Assembly: GCA_947466555.1 (NCBI GenBank)
Contig: CANIFK010000405.1
Coordinates: 1 to 5,509 of the forward strand
Source: Acidobacteriota bacterium
Lineage (GTDB): Bacteria > Acidobacteriota > Terriglobia > Bryobacterales > Bryobacteraceae
Direction of reading: 5' to 3'
DNA: 5,509 nucleotides
A program made the position numbers and the translations under genes. The notes beneath the pieces are model-generated. The model did not search any database and was not told the origin of the DNA. It was given only the letters and a program-made list of their open reading frames with translations. Of this stretch, positions 1-5,509 are shown piece by piece. The first letter of the stretch is position 1. Every line of letters starts with the position of its first letter.

Positions 1-1
1 G

Positions 2-310
2 CTCCCCGAACTCAAATTCACCGGCTCCAACATGGCCTGCCCTGTCGATGCCGGCGGCGACGGGTCCTGCAAAATCACCGGTAAAATGACCATTCGCGGC
101 GTCGAAAGACCGCTCACCGTAGCGCTGAAGGTCAAGACCGGCGCCACCTATCGCGCCATCCTCGACGGCGCCATCAAGCTCAGCGACTACGGCATCGAAC
201 GCCCCTCCCAGTTCGGCGTCAAGTGCGCCGACGACGTCAAAATCCACATCGAACTCGCCGGCAAGGAAACCGTCGAATCCTCCGCCTCGCGCGCCGGAGG
301 CGAAAAGTGA
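2..310 (+). CDS. YceI-family periplasmic protein, C-terminal part (5' end outside window)
   Basis: The frame is open from the window edge and ends at TGA 308-310, giving the last 102 residues of a longer protein. YceI-like proteins are exported lipocalin-like beta-barrels of roughly 170-200 residues that bind polyisoprenoid or quinone-type lipids. The match is the family pattern LPELKFTGSN, then KITGKMTIRGVERPLTVAL (typical 'v.G.LTi.GvtrpvtL' strand pair), then KLSDYGIERPSQFGV near the end, followed by a last strand VKIHIELAG. The fragment has three cysteines (fragment residues 13, 23 and 75); the first two flank a Gly/Asp-rich loop and could form a disulfide in the periplasm. The signal peptide must lie upstream of the window. 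The stop overlaps the GTG of the heme-motif gene, so the two are probably translated together. The internal ATG at 32 is not the start, because family-like sequence precedes it. Confidence 0.82.
   Translation, partial: LPELKFTGSNMACPVDAGGDGSCKITGKMTIRGVERPLTVALKVKTGATYRAILDGAIKLSDYGIERPSQFGVKCADDVKIHIELAGKETVESSASRAGGEK
296..300 (+). promoter_or_regulatory. Ribosome binding site GGAGG for the heme-motif barrel gene
   Basis: A perfect GGAGG lies six bases before GTG 307 and inside the end of the YceI reading frame. It fixes the start of the next gene at 307. The in-frame ATG at 223 would instead add 28 mostly Arg residues in front of a clear signal peptide. Confidence 0.75.
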
Positions 311-1434
311 ATCGATTCCTCACCCTCCTCCTCTGCGCCTCCTCCGCCTTCGCCCTGCCAACCATGATTCGCCTTGGCTACCCCAACTGTGTCTCCTGCC
401 ACGTCACCCCGCAGGGCGGCGGCCTGCTCAATCTCTATGGAAAAGGTATCGATCTCGCCCAAAGCCTCCGCGGCGGCGAGTATCAGCCTAACGAAGGCAG
501 ACTCAGCATCCTCACCTTCGGCAGCCGCGTCGAACAGGACGTCCGCGGCGTCTACTCCTCCCAACTAACCACAACAACTGGCGGCCCGCTCCTCGACATC
601 AATCGCGGCCGCTTCTTCTATCGCAACGTCACCAATCTCGGCAAAGGCTTCCGCGTCTCAGCCATGATCAACGGCGAGACCGACCCCACCGTGCGCCGGA
701 CCAAGGTCTATGACCCGGCCCTCCGCCCGGGCCTCGTCCTGGTCAGCTCCGCCATGCTCCAGTACCGCCCGCGCGAAGGCATGGAGTTCGGCGTCGGCCG
801 CGACGTGCTCCCACAGGGACTCATCATCCCGGACCAAACTACCTTCATCAAGGCGCGAAACCGCTTCGGCTACTACGACGTGCCCACGCAAGCCAAGGCC
901 TTTTTCTGGGGGAAACGATGGATGGCGGCGCCCTTCGCCTTCGCCCCCAGCGGTCGCGAACCCCGCCTCGCGCGGGAGTCCGGAGCCGGCTTCGTGGCGG
1001 AGGCCGACATTCTTGGCCACGGCAAAACCGTCGTCGGCTTCAACGGCCTGCGCGGTTCCGATCGTCTCGGCGTTCGCAATCTCAGCGGCGTCTATACTCG
1101 TCTCGGCTTCGGCGCCTGGGGAATCCTTGCTGAGCATGACATCACCGACCGCCGCTTTCATCTCGCCACGCGCGATGTCCGATTCGCCCAGCAAGCCACC
1201 TACTTCCAAGGCTTCCGCTACCTCCGCGAGTGGCTCATCACCTCCGTTATCGCCGAACGCCTAACCGTGGGCAACCCCTACCCGGAACACCTCTGGGCGT
1301 TCAAAGGGGAGGTCTCCGCCCGCATGAGCAACAAGTGGACGGTCGGCCTCCGCGCCGGCGCCCAGCGCGACTTCCGCTCCGGCGCCATCACGCCCGTAGC
1401 CACCGTCCAACTCGCCATGAAAACCGTGCAGTAA
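307..1434 (+). CDS. Exported mono-heme c-type motif protein with putative outer-membrane beta-barrel
   Basis: The protein has 375 residues and starts at GTG, with GGAGG six bases upstream and a 4-base overlap with the YceI stop. Residues 1-16 form a signal peptide (VNRFLTLLLCASSAFA). One covalent heme motif CVSCH is at residues 28-32, followed by the pattern TPQGGGLLNLYGKG at 34-47. From about residue 65 to the end, the sequence is rich in alternating hydrophobic/polar strands, Gly and aromatic residues (for example GRFFYRNV, GAWGILAEHDI, TPVATVQLAM at the C-terminus), as expected of an outer-membrane barrel. I infer a porin-like barrel with a single heme near its periplasmic side, possibly in electron transfer. 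I recognise the 'CxxCH..P.GGG.L..YG' style from uncharacterised bacterial proteins but know no assigned function. The last residue is Gln, not the usual aromatic. A soluble beta-rich periplasmic protein is the alternative. Confidence 0.75.
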   Translation: MNRFLTLLLCASSAFALPTMIRLGYPNCVSCHVTPQGGGLLNLYGKGIDLAQSLRGGEYQPNEGRLSILTFGSRVEQDVRGVYSSQLTTTTGGPLLDINRGRFFYRNVTNLGKGFRVSAMINGETDPTVRRTKVYDPALRPGLVLVSSAMLQYRPREGMEFGVGRDVLPQGLIIPDQTTFIKARNRFGYYDVPTQAKAFFWGKRWMAAPFAFAPSGREPRLARESGAGFVAEADILGHGKTVVGFNGLRGSDRLGVRNLSGVYTRLGFGAWGILAEHDITDRRFHLATRDVRFAQQATYFQGFRYLREWLITSVIAERLTVGNPYPEHLWAFKGEVSARMSNKWTVGLRAGAQRDFRSGAITPVATVQLAMKTVQ

Positions 1435-1441
1435 CGTCCGT

Positions 1442-1472
1442 GGCGGCGCGAGTGGAAACACGCCGCGCCGCC
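1442..1472 (+). repeat. Strong GC hairpin with GAAA tetraloop after the heme-motif gene
   Basis: GGCGGCGCG (1442-1450) is perfectly complementary to CGCGCCGCC (1464-1472). Inside, GTG (1452-1454) pairs with CAC (1459-1461) around the loop GAAA, leaving a small 1x2 internal loop. It begins seven bases after the TAA of the heme-motif gene and is not followed by a T-run, so it is not a standard intrinsic terminator. It could protect the mRNA 3' end, pause polymerase or serve as an operator. It also covers the region where a -35 box for the zinc-ribbon gene would lie. Function is inference; the inverted repeat itself is directly visible. Confidence 0.6.
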
Positions 1473-1478
1473 CAGCGA

Positions 1479-1484
1479 TACAAT
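1479..1484 (+). promoter_or_regulatory. Possible -10 element TACAAT of the zinc-ribbon gene
   Basis: TACAAT matches TATAAT at five of six positions in an otherwise very GC-rich stretch and ends six bases before ATG 1491. Transcription would then start at or next to the ATG, giving a leaderless message. This fits the lack of any Shine-Dalgarno before that ATG. No convincing -35 box was found; GAAACA at 1455-1460 is 18 bases upstream but a weak match. Confidence 0.4.
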
Positions 1485-1490
1485 GTCGCA

Positions 1491-1739
1491 ATGGTTTGCC
1501 CCGCCTGCCAATCCCCCAACGTGATCCCCGATGTCGAGATTATCGATCAGGCTCATCTCAGCGAAGAAGCTCTCTCCGTCAAAGTGGAAGCGGAACCAAC
1601 AGCGATGATATTCAGGGGTCGCGTCAACAGCGAACTCCGCGCCCGCGTCTGCGGCAATTGCGGCCACACCACACTCCACGCCGTCGACCACAAAGCCCTC
1701 TGGCAAGCCCATCTGAAAGCCGAAGGCAAAACAACCTAA
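1491..1739 (+). CDS. Small zinc-ribbon protein, 82 residues
   Basis: The protein starts MVCPACQSPNV and carries a second knuckle VCGNCGHTTL at about residues 57-66. The two CxxC pairs, about 50 residues apart, should bind one structural zinc and bring the two ends of the chain together. The stretch between them (residues 12-56) is acidic with alternating hydrophobics and would form the ribbon insert. There is no signal peptide, so it is probably cytoplasmic. The partner is unknown; such small ribbons can bind nucleic acid or protein, or be orphan domains. The ATG at 1491 is chosen because the first CPAC follows at once. In-frame GTG at 1440 would add 17 residues encoded across the hairpin and is less likely. 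It lies 56 bases after the heme-motif gene and converges on the minus-strand operon. Confidence 0.7.
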   Translation: MVCPACQSPNVIPDVEIIDQAHLSEEALSVKVEAEPTAMIFRGRVNSELRARVCGNCGHTTLHAVDHKALWQAHLKAEGKTT

Positions 1740-1747
1740 CGCCTCGC

Positions 1748-1954
1748 CTACGTCGTTTGCGGCCGCACCATCCGGCCTTCGCCCCTATAGAATCCAGTCA
1801 CCCGTTTCCCATCATCGGCCAACCGAGCAATCCCCTCCGCGGAAACAGCCGGCGCATCTTCATCAAAAAAATCGAAGAGTGCATCCGCGACCAGTCCCGC
1901 TTCGTCATCATCCAGCGGACCGGAATCATAACGAACTGTCTCTCGACTCACCAT
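1748..1954 (-). CDS. Small acidic protein of unknown function, 68 residues
   Basis: The reading frame starts at ATG 1954, seven bases after the stop of the SMP-30-like gene. GAGGGG overlaps that stop and acts as the likely ribosome site, so translation is probably coupled. The product begins MVSRETVRYD, has a strongly acidic centre (LDDDEAGLVADALFDFFDED, residues 14-33) with a probable amphipathic helix, and ends in a basic, polar tail. There is no signal peptide, no cysteine and no domain I recognise. Its credible residue pattern, tight spacing and start site make it more likely real than an out-of-frame shadow, but it could still be spurious. As last gene of the operon it may be an accessory or regulatory protein; nothing in the sequence says which. 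It ends 8 bases from the opposing zinc-ribbon gene. Confidence 0.55.
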   Translation of the reverse strand: MVSRETVRYDSGPLDDDEAGLVADALFDFFDEDAPAVSAEGIARLADDGKRVTGFYRGEGRMVRPQTT

Positions 1955-1961
1955 CCGCCCC

Positions 1962-2792
1962 TCACCGCCCCGCAAACTCCGCACGGAAACTCACCAACCT
2001 TCCGTGCTCCACTTCCGTCACATAACAAGTCTTCCCATCCGGCCCGCCAAACGTAATATTCGTCGGCAACTTCCCCAGCACATCCACTTCCCGAATCAAT
2101 TTCCCGCGAGGCGAAACAATCGCCACCGTTCCCTTCCCATGCCGCGTGATATACAAATTCCCCTTCACATCGGCCTTCATCCCATCCATCCCAAAGTCCG
2201 GAAAAGCAATCAACAAAGTCTTCCCCGACAAACCCTTATCTTTCCCAATCAAATACCGCCACACCTTCCGAGACCCCGTCTCGTTGACATACAGATACTT
2301 CCCATCCGGCGAAGTCGCGACCCCGTTTGACGTGCTGTCCAACGTCGCCACCTTCGACACCTTCGCGTCTTTATCAATCCGCCAAACCTGCCCCCCGCCA
2401 CCCTTCCAATCCGGGTCCGACGCCCACAACGTCCCATCCGGCCCCAGCTCAATATCATTCGGCTGATACGGCGTCGGCACCTTTGCGAACACCGAAACCT
2501 TCCGCGTCGCCGGATCGATCTCCAAAATGTTGTGCCCCTTATAATCGGCCACAAACATCCGCCCCTCGGGCGTAAATCGAATCCCGTTGCCCAGGCTCCC
2601 CTCGGGCATCGTCAACCACACTTCGCCCTTCCCATCGGGCGTAAACTTCCCGATCGTATCGGTCTTCTGATACGAAACAGCATAGATATTCCCGGCCTTA
2701 TCCGTGGCCGGACCCTCCACGCCGGAGGTGAAACTGTTCTCCGGCGTGAAAGGCGTCGCAACAAACAGAACTTGCGCAAGAAGCAAAAACAT
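1962..2792 (-). CDS. SMP-30/gluconolactonase-family beta-propeller
   Basis: The protein has 276 residues. Repeated blades show the family pattern: GVEGPATDKAGNIYAVSY (24-41), LGNGIRFTPEGRMFVADY (67-84), PNDIELGPDGTLWASD (111-126), SNGVATSPDGKYLYVNET (155-172), DGMKADVKGNLYITRHG (203-219) and NITFGGPDGKTCYVTE (245-260). The metal-site residues of known SMP-30/gluconolactonases appear conserved as Glu26, Asn112, Asn156 and Asp203, so an active divalent-metal lactonase or related sugar-acid hydrolase is likely; the substrate is unknown. The N-terminus MFLLLAQVLFVATPF is hydrophobic and may be an export signal, though it lacks the usual Lys/Arg. Start ATG 2792 lies two bases after the DUF4440 stop, with only a weak GAAG upstream, so translation depends on coupling. 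A longer frame opening at 3107 runs through the DUF4440 gene in another frame and is not used. Confidence 0.85.
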   Translation of the reverse strand: MFLLLAQVLFVATPFTPENSFTSGVEGPATDKAGNIYAVSYQKTDTIGKFTPDGKGEVWLTMPEGSLGNGIRFTPEGRMFVADYKGHNILEIDPATRKVSVFAKVPTPYQPNDIELGPDGTLWASDPDWKGGGGQVWRIDKDAKVSKVATLDSTSNGVATSPDGKYLYVNETGSRKVWRYLIGKDKGLSGKTLLIAFPDFGMDGMKADVKGNLYITRHGKGTVAIVSPRGKLIREVDVLGKLPTNITFGGPDGKTCYVTEVEHGRLVSFRAEFAGR

Positions 2793-2794
2793 AG

Positions 2795-3217
2795 TTACTT
2801 CGCCGGCGTCGCGGGAATCCGCGTCGTGTGGCGCTCCACCATCTGCCACTGGTTCCCGTTCTTCACCCACACCAGCAACATCGTCAACGGGATGTCCCCA
2901 GCCGCGTTGTGCGCCGTCACCTTCGCCCGAATCGTCGCGGCCTTCCCGTACACGTGAATCGTCTGTTCGTGCACTTCGAAGTTGCCCTTCGATTTGACCA
3001 GCGCGGCAATCGCCTCCGCCTTCGTCTCCAACTTCGTATTCGAGTGGCTGTATTGCAACCCATCGGCAAACAATGCAACCAGCGCCGAGGCGTCTCCCTT
3101 TTTGCAAGCCTCAATGTACGCATAATGCGCCGCCTTCACCGCCGCCTCATCGGCCGTCTCCGCAAACCCAACCGCGGAGACCGCAAAAACAAGAGTAGTC
3201 AACAACAGAGTTTTCAT
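2795..3217 (-). CDS. Secreted DUF4440 / SnoaL-like (NTF2-fold) protein
   Basis: The protein has 140 residues. A signal peptide MKTLLLTTLVFAVSAVGFA covers residues 1-19. The mature part has the cone-shaped NTF2-like pattern: helix TADEAAVKAAHYAYIEAC (21-38), then KKGDASALVALFADGLQYSHSN (39-60), with the family-typical YSHSN, TKAEAIAAL (65-73), and strands ending in GNQWQMVERHTTRIP (121-135). Members are small ligand-binding or catalytic folds, often of unknown role; here it acts outside the cytoplasm. ATG 3217 is chosen because it begins the signal peptide and has AGGA nine bases (and AGGGG two bases) upstream. The frame could open 11 codons earlier, but that would run into the tannase gene. 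It sits 20 bases after the tannase and 2 before the SMP-30-like gene, so it is co-transcribed. It could assist the esterase or bind a product, but this is unproven. Confidence 0.82.
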   Translation of the reverse strand: MKTLLLTTLVFAVSAVGFAETADEAAVKAAHYAYIEACKKGDASALVALFADGLQYSHSNTKLETKAEAIAALVKSKGNFEVHEQTIHVYGKAATIRAKVTAHNAAGDIPLTMLLVWVKNGNQWQMVERHTTRIPATPAK

Positions 3218-3237
3218 AGCCCCTAATCCTATCTGAT

Positions 3238-4731
3238 TTACTGCACGCATTCGAAATTCGCCGCCTCATCCGTAGACCCGGTGCCCTTGTAACGAGCCGT
3301 CTTCGGGTAAGCGCACAATGGCCGCGTCCGTCCCGGCCGAGCCGCCACAATCTTCTCCGGCGCCACGCCCTTCTCCACCCACTGCTCCAGCGCCATCGCA
3401 ATGTTCGACGCCGCGTCCCCCTTCGGCGCGCCGCCCTGGCCAAAGTTGTTCGGCCCCGCCCCCGCCCCGCAATGCTGCATCCCGGGCACCATAAACAGCC
3501 GCACAAATTCCCCCGTCGCCTTCGCGCCCATCTTCTTCTGCACGCTCTGGTAGTAGTCGATCACCGCCTGCCCCGGAATCGCCGCGTCGCACCAGCCGTG
3601 GTACAAAATCAACTTCCCGCCCCGCGCCTGAAACGCCTTCAAGTTCGGATCGGTCGAGTTCAAATGCGCCCCCGCCTTCTGCGCCGCCGGCAAATCCCGC
3701 GCCACATCAAACGTCTTGTAGTCCCAATTCGGATCGCTGTAGACGATGTACTTGAAGAAGTTCGTGCTGAACAAAAACATCGCGCTCTTCTCCATCCCCG
3801 GCCCCGTGATCCACGACGCCCAGCCGCCCATCTCCGCCTCGCCCGACATCGCATACCCCGGGTAAACCTGCTTCCCCTTGGCGTCCTTCAACCCCGCGTA
3901 CAGCTCCTTCAAACCCGCCACCTGCGGCGCCGTCAAACAGCCCTTGTTGTCCTCCGCCTTGCACAACAAAACCGCCGGATCAAACCCGCACTTCGCCGGA
4001 TTCTCAATCACGCCATCCGCCACTCCATCGTTCTTGTCACAAGCCGAAATCGCCGCCGCCTGAATCGCCGGCAGCTTCTCCGCCGGAAAGTAGAACGAAG
4101 GGTCCCGCATCGTCACCGCCGAGTTCTTCAACGCGTTCGTCATCAGCATCGACCAGTTGTTCGCCGGCGCCCCCGCGATAATCCCGTCATAATCCTCCGG
4201 GTACCGCTGCGCCTCCATCAACGCCTGCCGCCCGCCATTCGAACACGAAGAAAAATACGACTTCTTCGGCGCCGAGCCATAAAAAGCCGCCGTAATCGCC
4301 TTCCCCTGCACCGCCGTCAAATGAATCGCCCGGTGCCCGAAATCGATAATCTTTTCCGGATGCTGCAACGCCCAACTGGCGTCCACGCCGCCCGTCACCG
4401 AATGGCCCGTATCGGTCGACGCCGACGCATACCCGCTGCGCGCCGCCTCCACCAATCCGCCCGTCGATATCGACCCCGCATACCCGCCATTCCCCACGCC
4501 CAGAAACTTCCCGTTCCACCCATCGACCGGCATCCACACGGCGAACTTAATCACCGAATCCGCCGTCGGCGTCATCACGCCCGTGACCCGGCACGTCGCC
4601 GGCGTGCCCTTCTCCGCCGCATAAACTTTCGCTTCGGAAATCGTAGTCGTTGCCAGCTTCAACTTCGCCAGCCCCTCGCAATCAGCGCCCGCGGCAACCG
4701 CCGCGCCCACCAGCAGAACCAGATATCGCAT
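3238..4731 (-). CDS. Secreted tannase/feruloyl esterase family hydrolase
   Basis: The protein has 497 residues, in the usual range for the tannase/feruloyl esterase family, which cleaves esters of gallic, ferulic and related aromatic acids (MHETase is also a member). A signal peptide covers residues 1-16 (AGA cleavage before Asp17). The alpha/beta-hydrolase core and lid are complete. The CS-D-HC signature is visible: Cys163-Ser164 in SSCSNGGRQ (nucleophile), Asp382 in YHGWCDAAIPG, and His420-Cys421 in MQHCGAG, where Cys163 and Cys421 would be disulfide-linked. The lid carries the calcium-loop pattern CDKNDGVADGVIENPAKC (231-248). Other probable disulfides are 18-47, 257-265 and 473-495, leaving Cys381 next to the catalytic Asp unpaired, which is unusual. 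The start has AAAGGA seven bases upstream. It follows the SelA-like gene by 15 bases. The exact ester substrate cannot be read from sequence. Confidence 0.93.
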   Translation of the reverse strand: MRYLVLLVGAAVAAGADCEGLAKLKLATTTISEAKVYAAEKGTPATCRVTGVMTPTADSVIKFAVWMPVDGWNGKFLGVGNGGYAGSISTGGLVEAARSGYASASTDTGHSVTGGVDASWALQHPEKIIDFGHRAIHLTAVQGKAITAAFYGSAPKKSYFSSCSNGGRQALMEAQRYPEDYDGIIAGAPANNWSMLMTNALKNSAVTMRDPSFYFPAEKLPAIQAAAISACDKNDGVADGVIENPAKCGFDPAVLLCKAEDNKGCLTAPQVAGLKELYAGLKDAKGKQVYPGYAMSGEAEMGGWASWITGPGMEKSAMFLFSTNFFKYIVYSDPNWDYKTFDVARDLPAAQKAGAHLNSTDPNLKAFQARGGKLILYHGWCDAAIPGQAVIDYYQSVQKKMGAKATGEFVRLFMVPGMQHCGAGAGPNNFGQGGAPKGDAASNIAMALEQWVEKGVAPEKIVAARPGRTRPLCAYPKTARYKGTGSTDEAANFECVQ

Positions 4732-4738
4732 GACGAGA

Positions 4739-4744
4739 TCCTTT
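4739..4744 (-). promoter_or_regulatory. Ribosome binding site AAAGGA for the tannase gene
   Basis: Read on the minus strand, AAAGGA ends seven bases before ATG 4731 and lies wholly in the 15-base gap after the SelA-like stop. It is the best-placed ribosome site in the operon, and it suggests the esterase is translated independently rather than only by coupling. Confidence 0.65.
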
Positions 4745-4746
4745 CA

Positions 4747-5508
4747 CTAACCAATCACTTCGCGCAACCGCCGCGCCAGCGGCACTGCATCCCCATCGGC
4801 CATGCACGATGGATTCACCGAGATCACCCCATTCGCCGCCTGCGAAGAATCCAGGTAAATCGACGGAGTCCCCTCCTGCAGCGCCACGCACACCGCCACG
4901 CCATTCTTCCCCGCGTCCGGGTTCAACATCACCACCAGCTTCGGCGACGACCCATCCCGCACCGACACCGTCCCATTCCGCAGCCGCCCCAACTCCGCCG
5001 CCATCTTCTCCACCCGCGCCAGATTCACCTTCCGCACCGCCTCCGGGTCATGCGCCACAAACCGCTTCAGCGCCACCAGCAGCCCCACAATCGTCTCTTT
5101 CCCCACCTTGCACGGCCGCCCAATCCCGTGCTGCGGCAACCCCGGCAACCGGTCTTTGTCGATCAGGTTCGCCGGCGGCACCCACATGCTCCAGTCAATA
5201 TCCAAATCCAACATCTGCAAAACGGCCGACATGACCAAATCCCGCCGTCCGCACAAAATCCCCGACCCCTGCGGCCCTCCAATCGCCTTCCCCCCGCTAA
5301 ACGAAACCAGGTCCGCACCGGCCGCAATGAACCGCTTCAAATTCGAAACCGGCGGCAACTGCGCCGCCGCGTCCACCAGCACCGGCACGTTCCGCCCATG
5401 CGCCGCCTTCACCACATCCTCCAGCGATGGCCGCGCGTTCCCGTTCGCCACATACATCACCGCCGCGGTCTTGTCCGTGATGGCATCGGCAATCTCCCAC
5501 CCCTCCGC
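4747..5508 (-). CDS. SelA-like PLP-dependent enzyme (aminotransferase fold type I), 5' end outside window
   Basis: The frame is open to the right edge, giving the last 253 residues; ATGATG at 5455-5460 is internal, because family-like sequence (EGWEIADAITDKTAA) precedes it. PLP-site features are clear: VPVLVDAAAQLPP, whose Asp (codon 5371-5373) should bind the pyridine nitrogen, and SFSGGKAIGGPQGSG, whose Lys (codon 5287-5289) should form the Schiff base. GIGRPCKVGKETIVGLLVAL follows, as in the SelA-related family that includes L-seryl-tRNA(Sec) selenium transferase-like proteins and sugar-amino-acid ammonia-lyases. The C-terminal domain ends GTPSIYLDSSQ...GVISVNPSCM. True selenium transfer is unlikely from this context; a lyase or aminotransferase acting on an amino or sugar acid is more plausible. 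It is cytoplasmic, and 15 bases separate it from the tannase. Confidence 0.85.
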   Translation of the reverse strand, partial: AEGWEIADAITDKTAAVMYVANGNARPSLEDVVKAAHGRNVPVLVDAAAQLPPVSNLKRFIAAGADLVSFSGGKAIGGPQGSGILCGRRDLVMSAVLQMLDLDIDWSMWVPPANLIDKDRLPGLPQHGIGRPCKVGKETIVGLLVALKRFVAHDPEAVRKVNLARVEKMAAELGRLRNGTVSVRDGSSPKLVVMLNPDAGKNGVAVCVALQEGTPSIYLDSSQAANGVISVNPSCMADGDAVPLARRLREVIG

Positions 5509-5509
5509 C

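Noticed and set aside
223..306. In-frame ATG at 223 extending the heme-motif protein by 28 residues
   Set aside because: The extension is almost all Arg/Gln, lies over the YceI gene in another frame, and hides a clear signal peptide that begins at GTG 307 with its own GGAGG.
658..1209. 183-codon open frame on the minus strand opposite the heme-motif gene
   Set aside because: It lies antisense to a well-supported gene, is low-complexity Ala/Glu/Gly, and has no motif; long antisense frames are common at this GC content.
710..1264. 184-codon plus-strand frame rich in Ser, Ala and Pro
   Set aside because: It is a shifted reading of the heme-motif gene with shadow-type composition and no domain.
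1722..1746. Imperfect hairpin at the end of the zinc-ribbon gene as a bidirectional terminator
   Set aside because: The six-pair stem needs a bulge and a 13-base loop, and no U-tract follows in either direction.
1761..1777. Small inverted repeat GGCCG/CGGCC as a terminator for the convergent genes
   Set aside because: It has only five pairs, lies inside the small minus-strand gene, and has no T-run on either side.
1786..1793. TATAGAAT resembling a -10 box on the plus strand
   Set aside because: It is inside the coding frame of the small acidic protein, and no plus-strand gene follows it.
2793..3107. Upstream extension of the SMP-30-like frame to an ATG at 3107
   Set aside because: It runs through the whole C-terminal part of the DUF4440 gene out of frame, and its residues are Gly/Asp/Glu-rich low-information sequence with no family match.
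4809..5234. 141-codon plus-strand frame rich in Pro, Ser and Ala
   Set aside because: It is antisense to the SelA-like gene, whose catalytic motifs are intact; the Pro/Ser/Ala bias is typical of a GC-rich shadow.

Overview
This is a GC-rich, densely packed bacterial window with two gene groups pointing at each other. No rRNA, tRNA, CRISPR array, transposase or other sign of recent mobility was seen. A secreted tannase-family esterase, an SMP-30-type lactonase, a DUF4440 protein, and a YceI protein next to a heme-motif barrel protein would suit a soil or plant-litter Gram-negative. Acidobacteriota (Solibacter/Bryobacter-like) is my best guess. That assignment is inference from gene content and style, not from a marker gene.

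Plus strand, 1-1739: the 3' end of a YceI-family periplasmic protein (2-310) overlaps by GTGA the start of an exported 375-residue protein (307-1434). That protein has one N-terminal c-type heme motif (CVSCH) followed by what looks like an outer-membrane beta-barrel. A strong hairpin (1442-1472) sits just after its stop codon. A -10-like TACAAT then lies six bases before the ATG of an 82-residue zinc-ribbon protein (1491-1739).

Minus strand, 5509-1748, read right to left: a SelA-like PLP enzyme (5' end cut by the window edge), a complete secreted tannase/feruloyl esterase family hydrolase, a secreted DUF4440/SnoaL-like protein, an SMP-30/gluconolactonase-family beta-propeller, and a small acidic protein of unknown function. 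Gaps are 15, 20, 2 and 7 bases, so this is very probably one transcript with its promoter outside the window. The two groups converge with only 8 bases between stop codons (1740-1747), and no intergenic stretch exceeds about 60 bases.

How the genes may work together (inference): the minus-strand set pairs an exported ester hydrolase with a possible lactonase and a PLP enzyme, which suits breakdown of plant-derived esters and related acids. The plus-strand pair, a putative lipid/quinone-binding YceI protein and a heme-carrying barrel, suits electron transfer or redox sensing at the outer membrane. Nothing in the window proves a new system. The heme-barrel protein and the hairpin behind it are the least explained parts.
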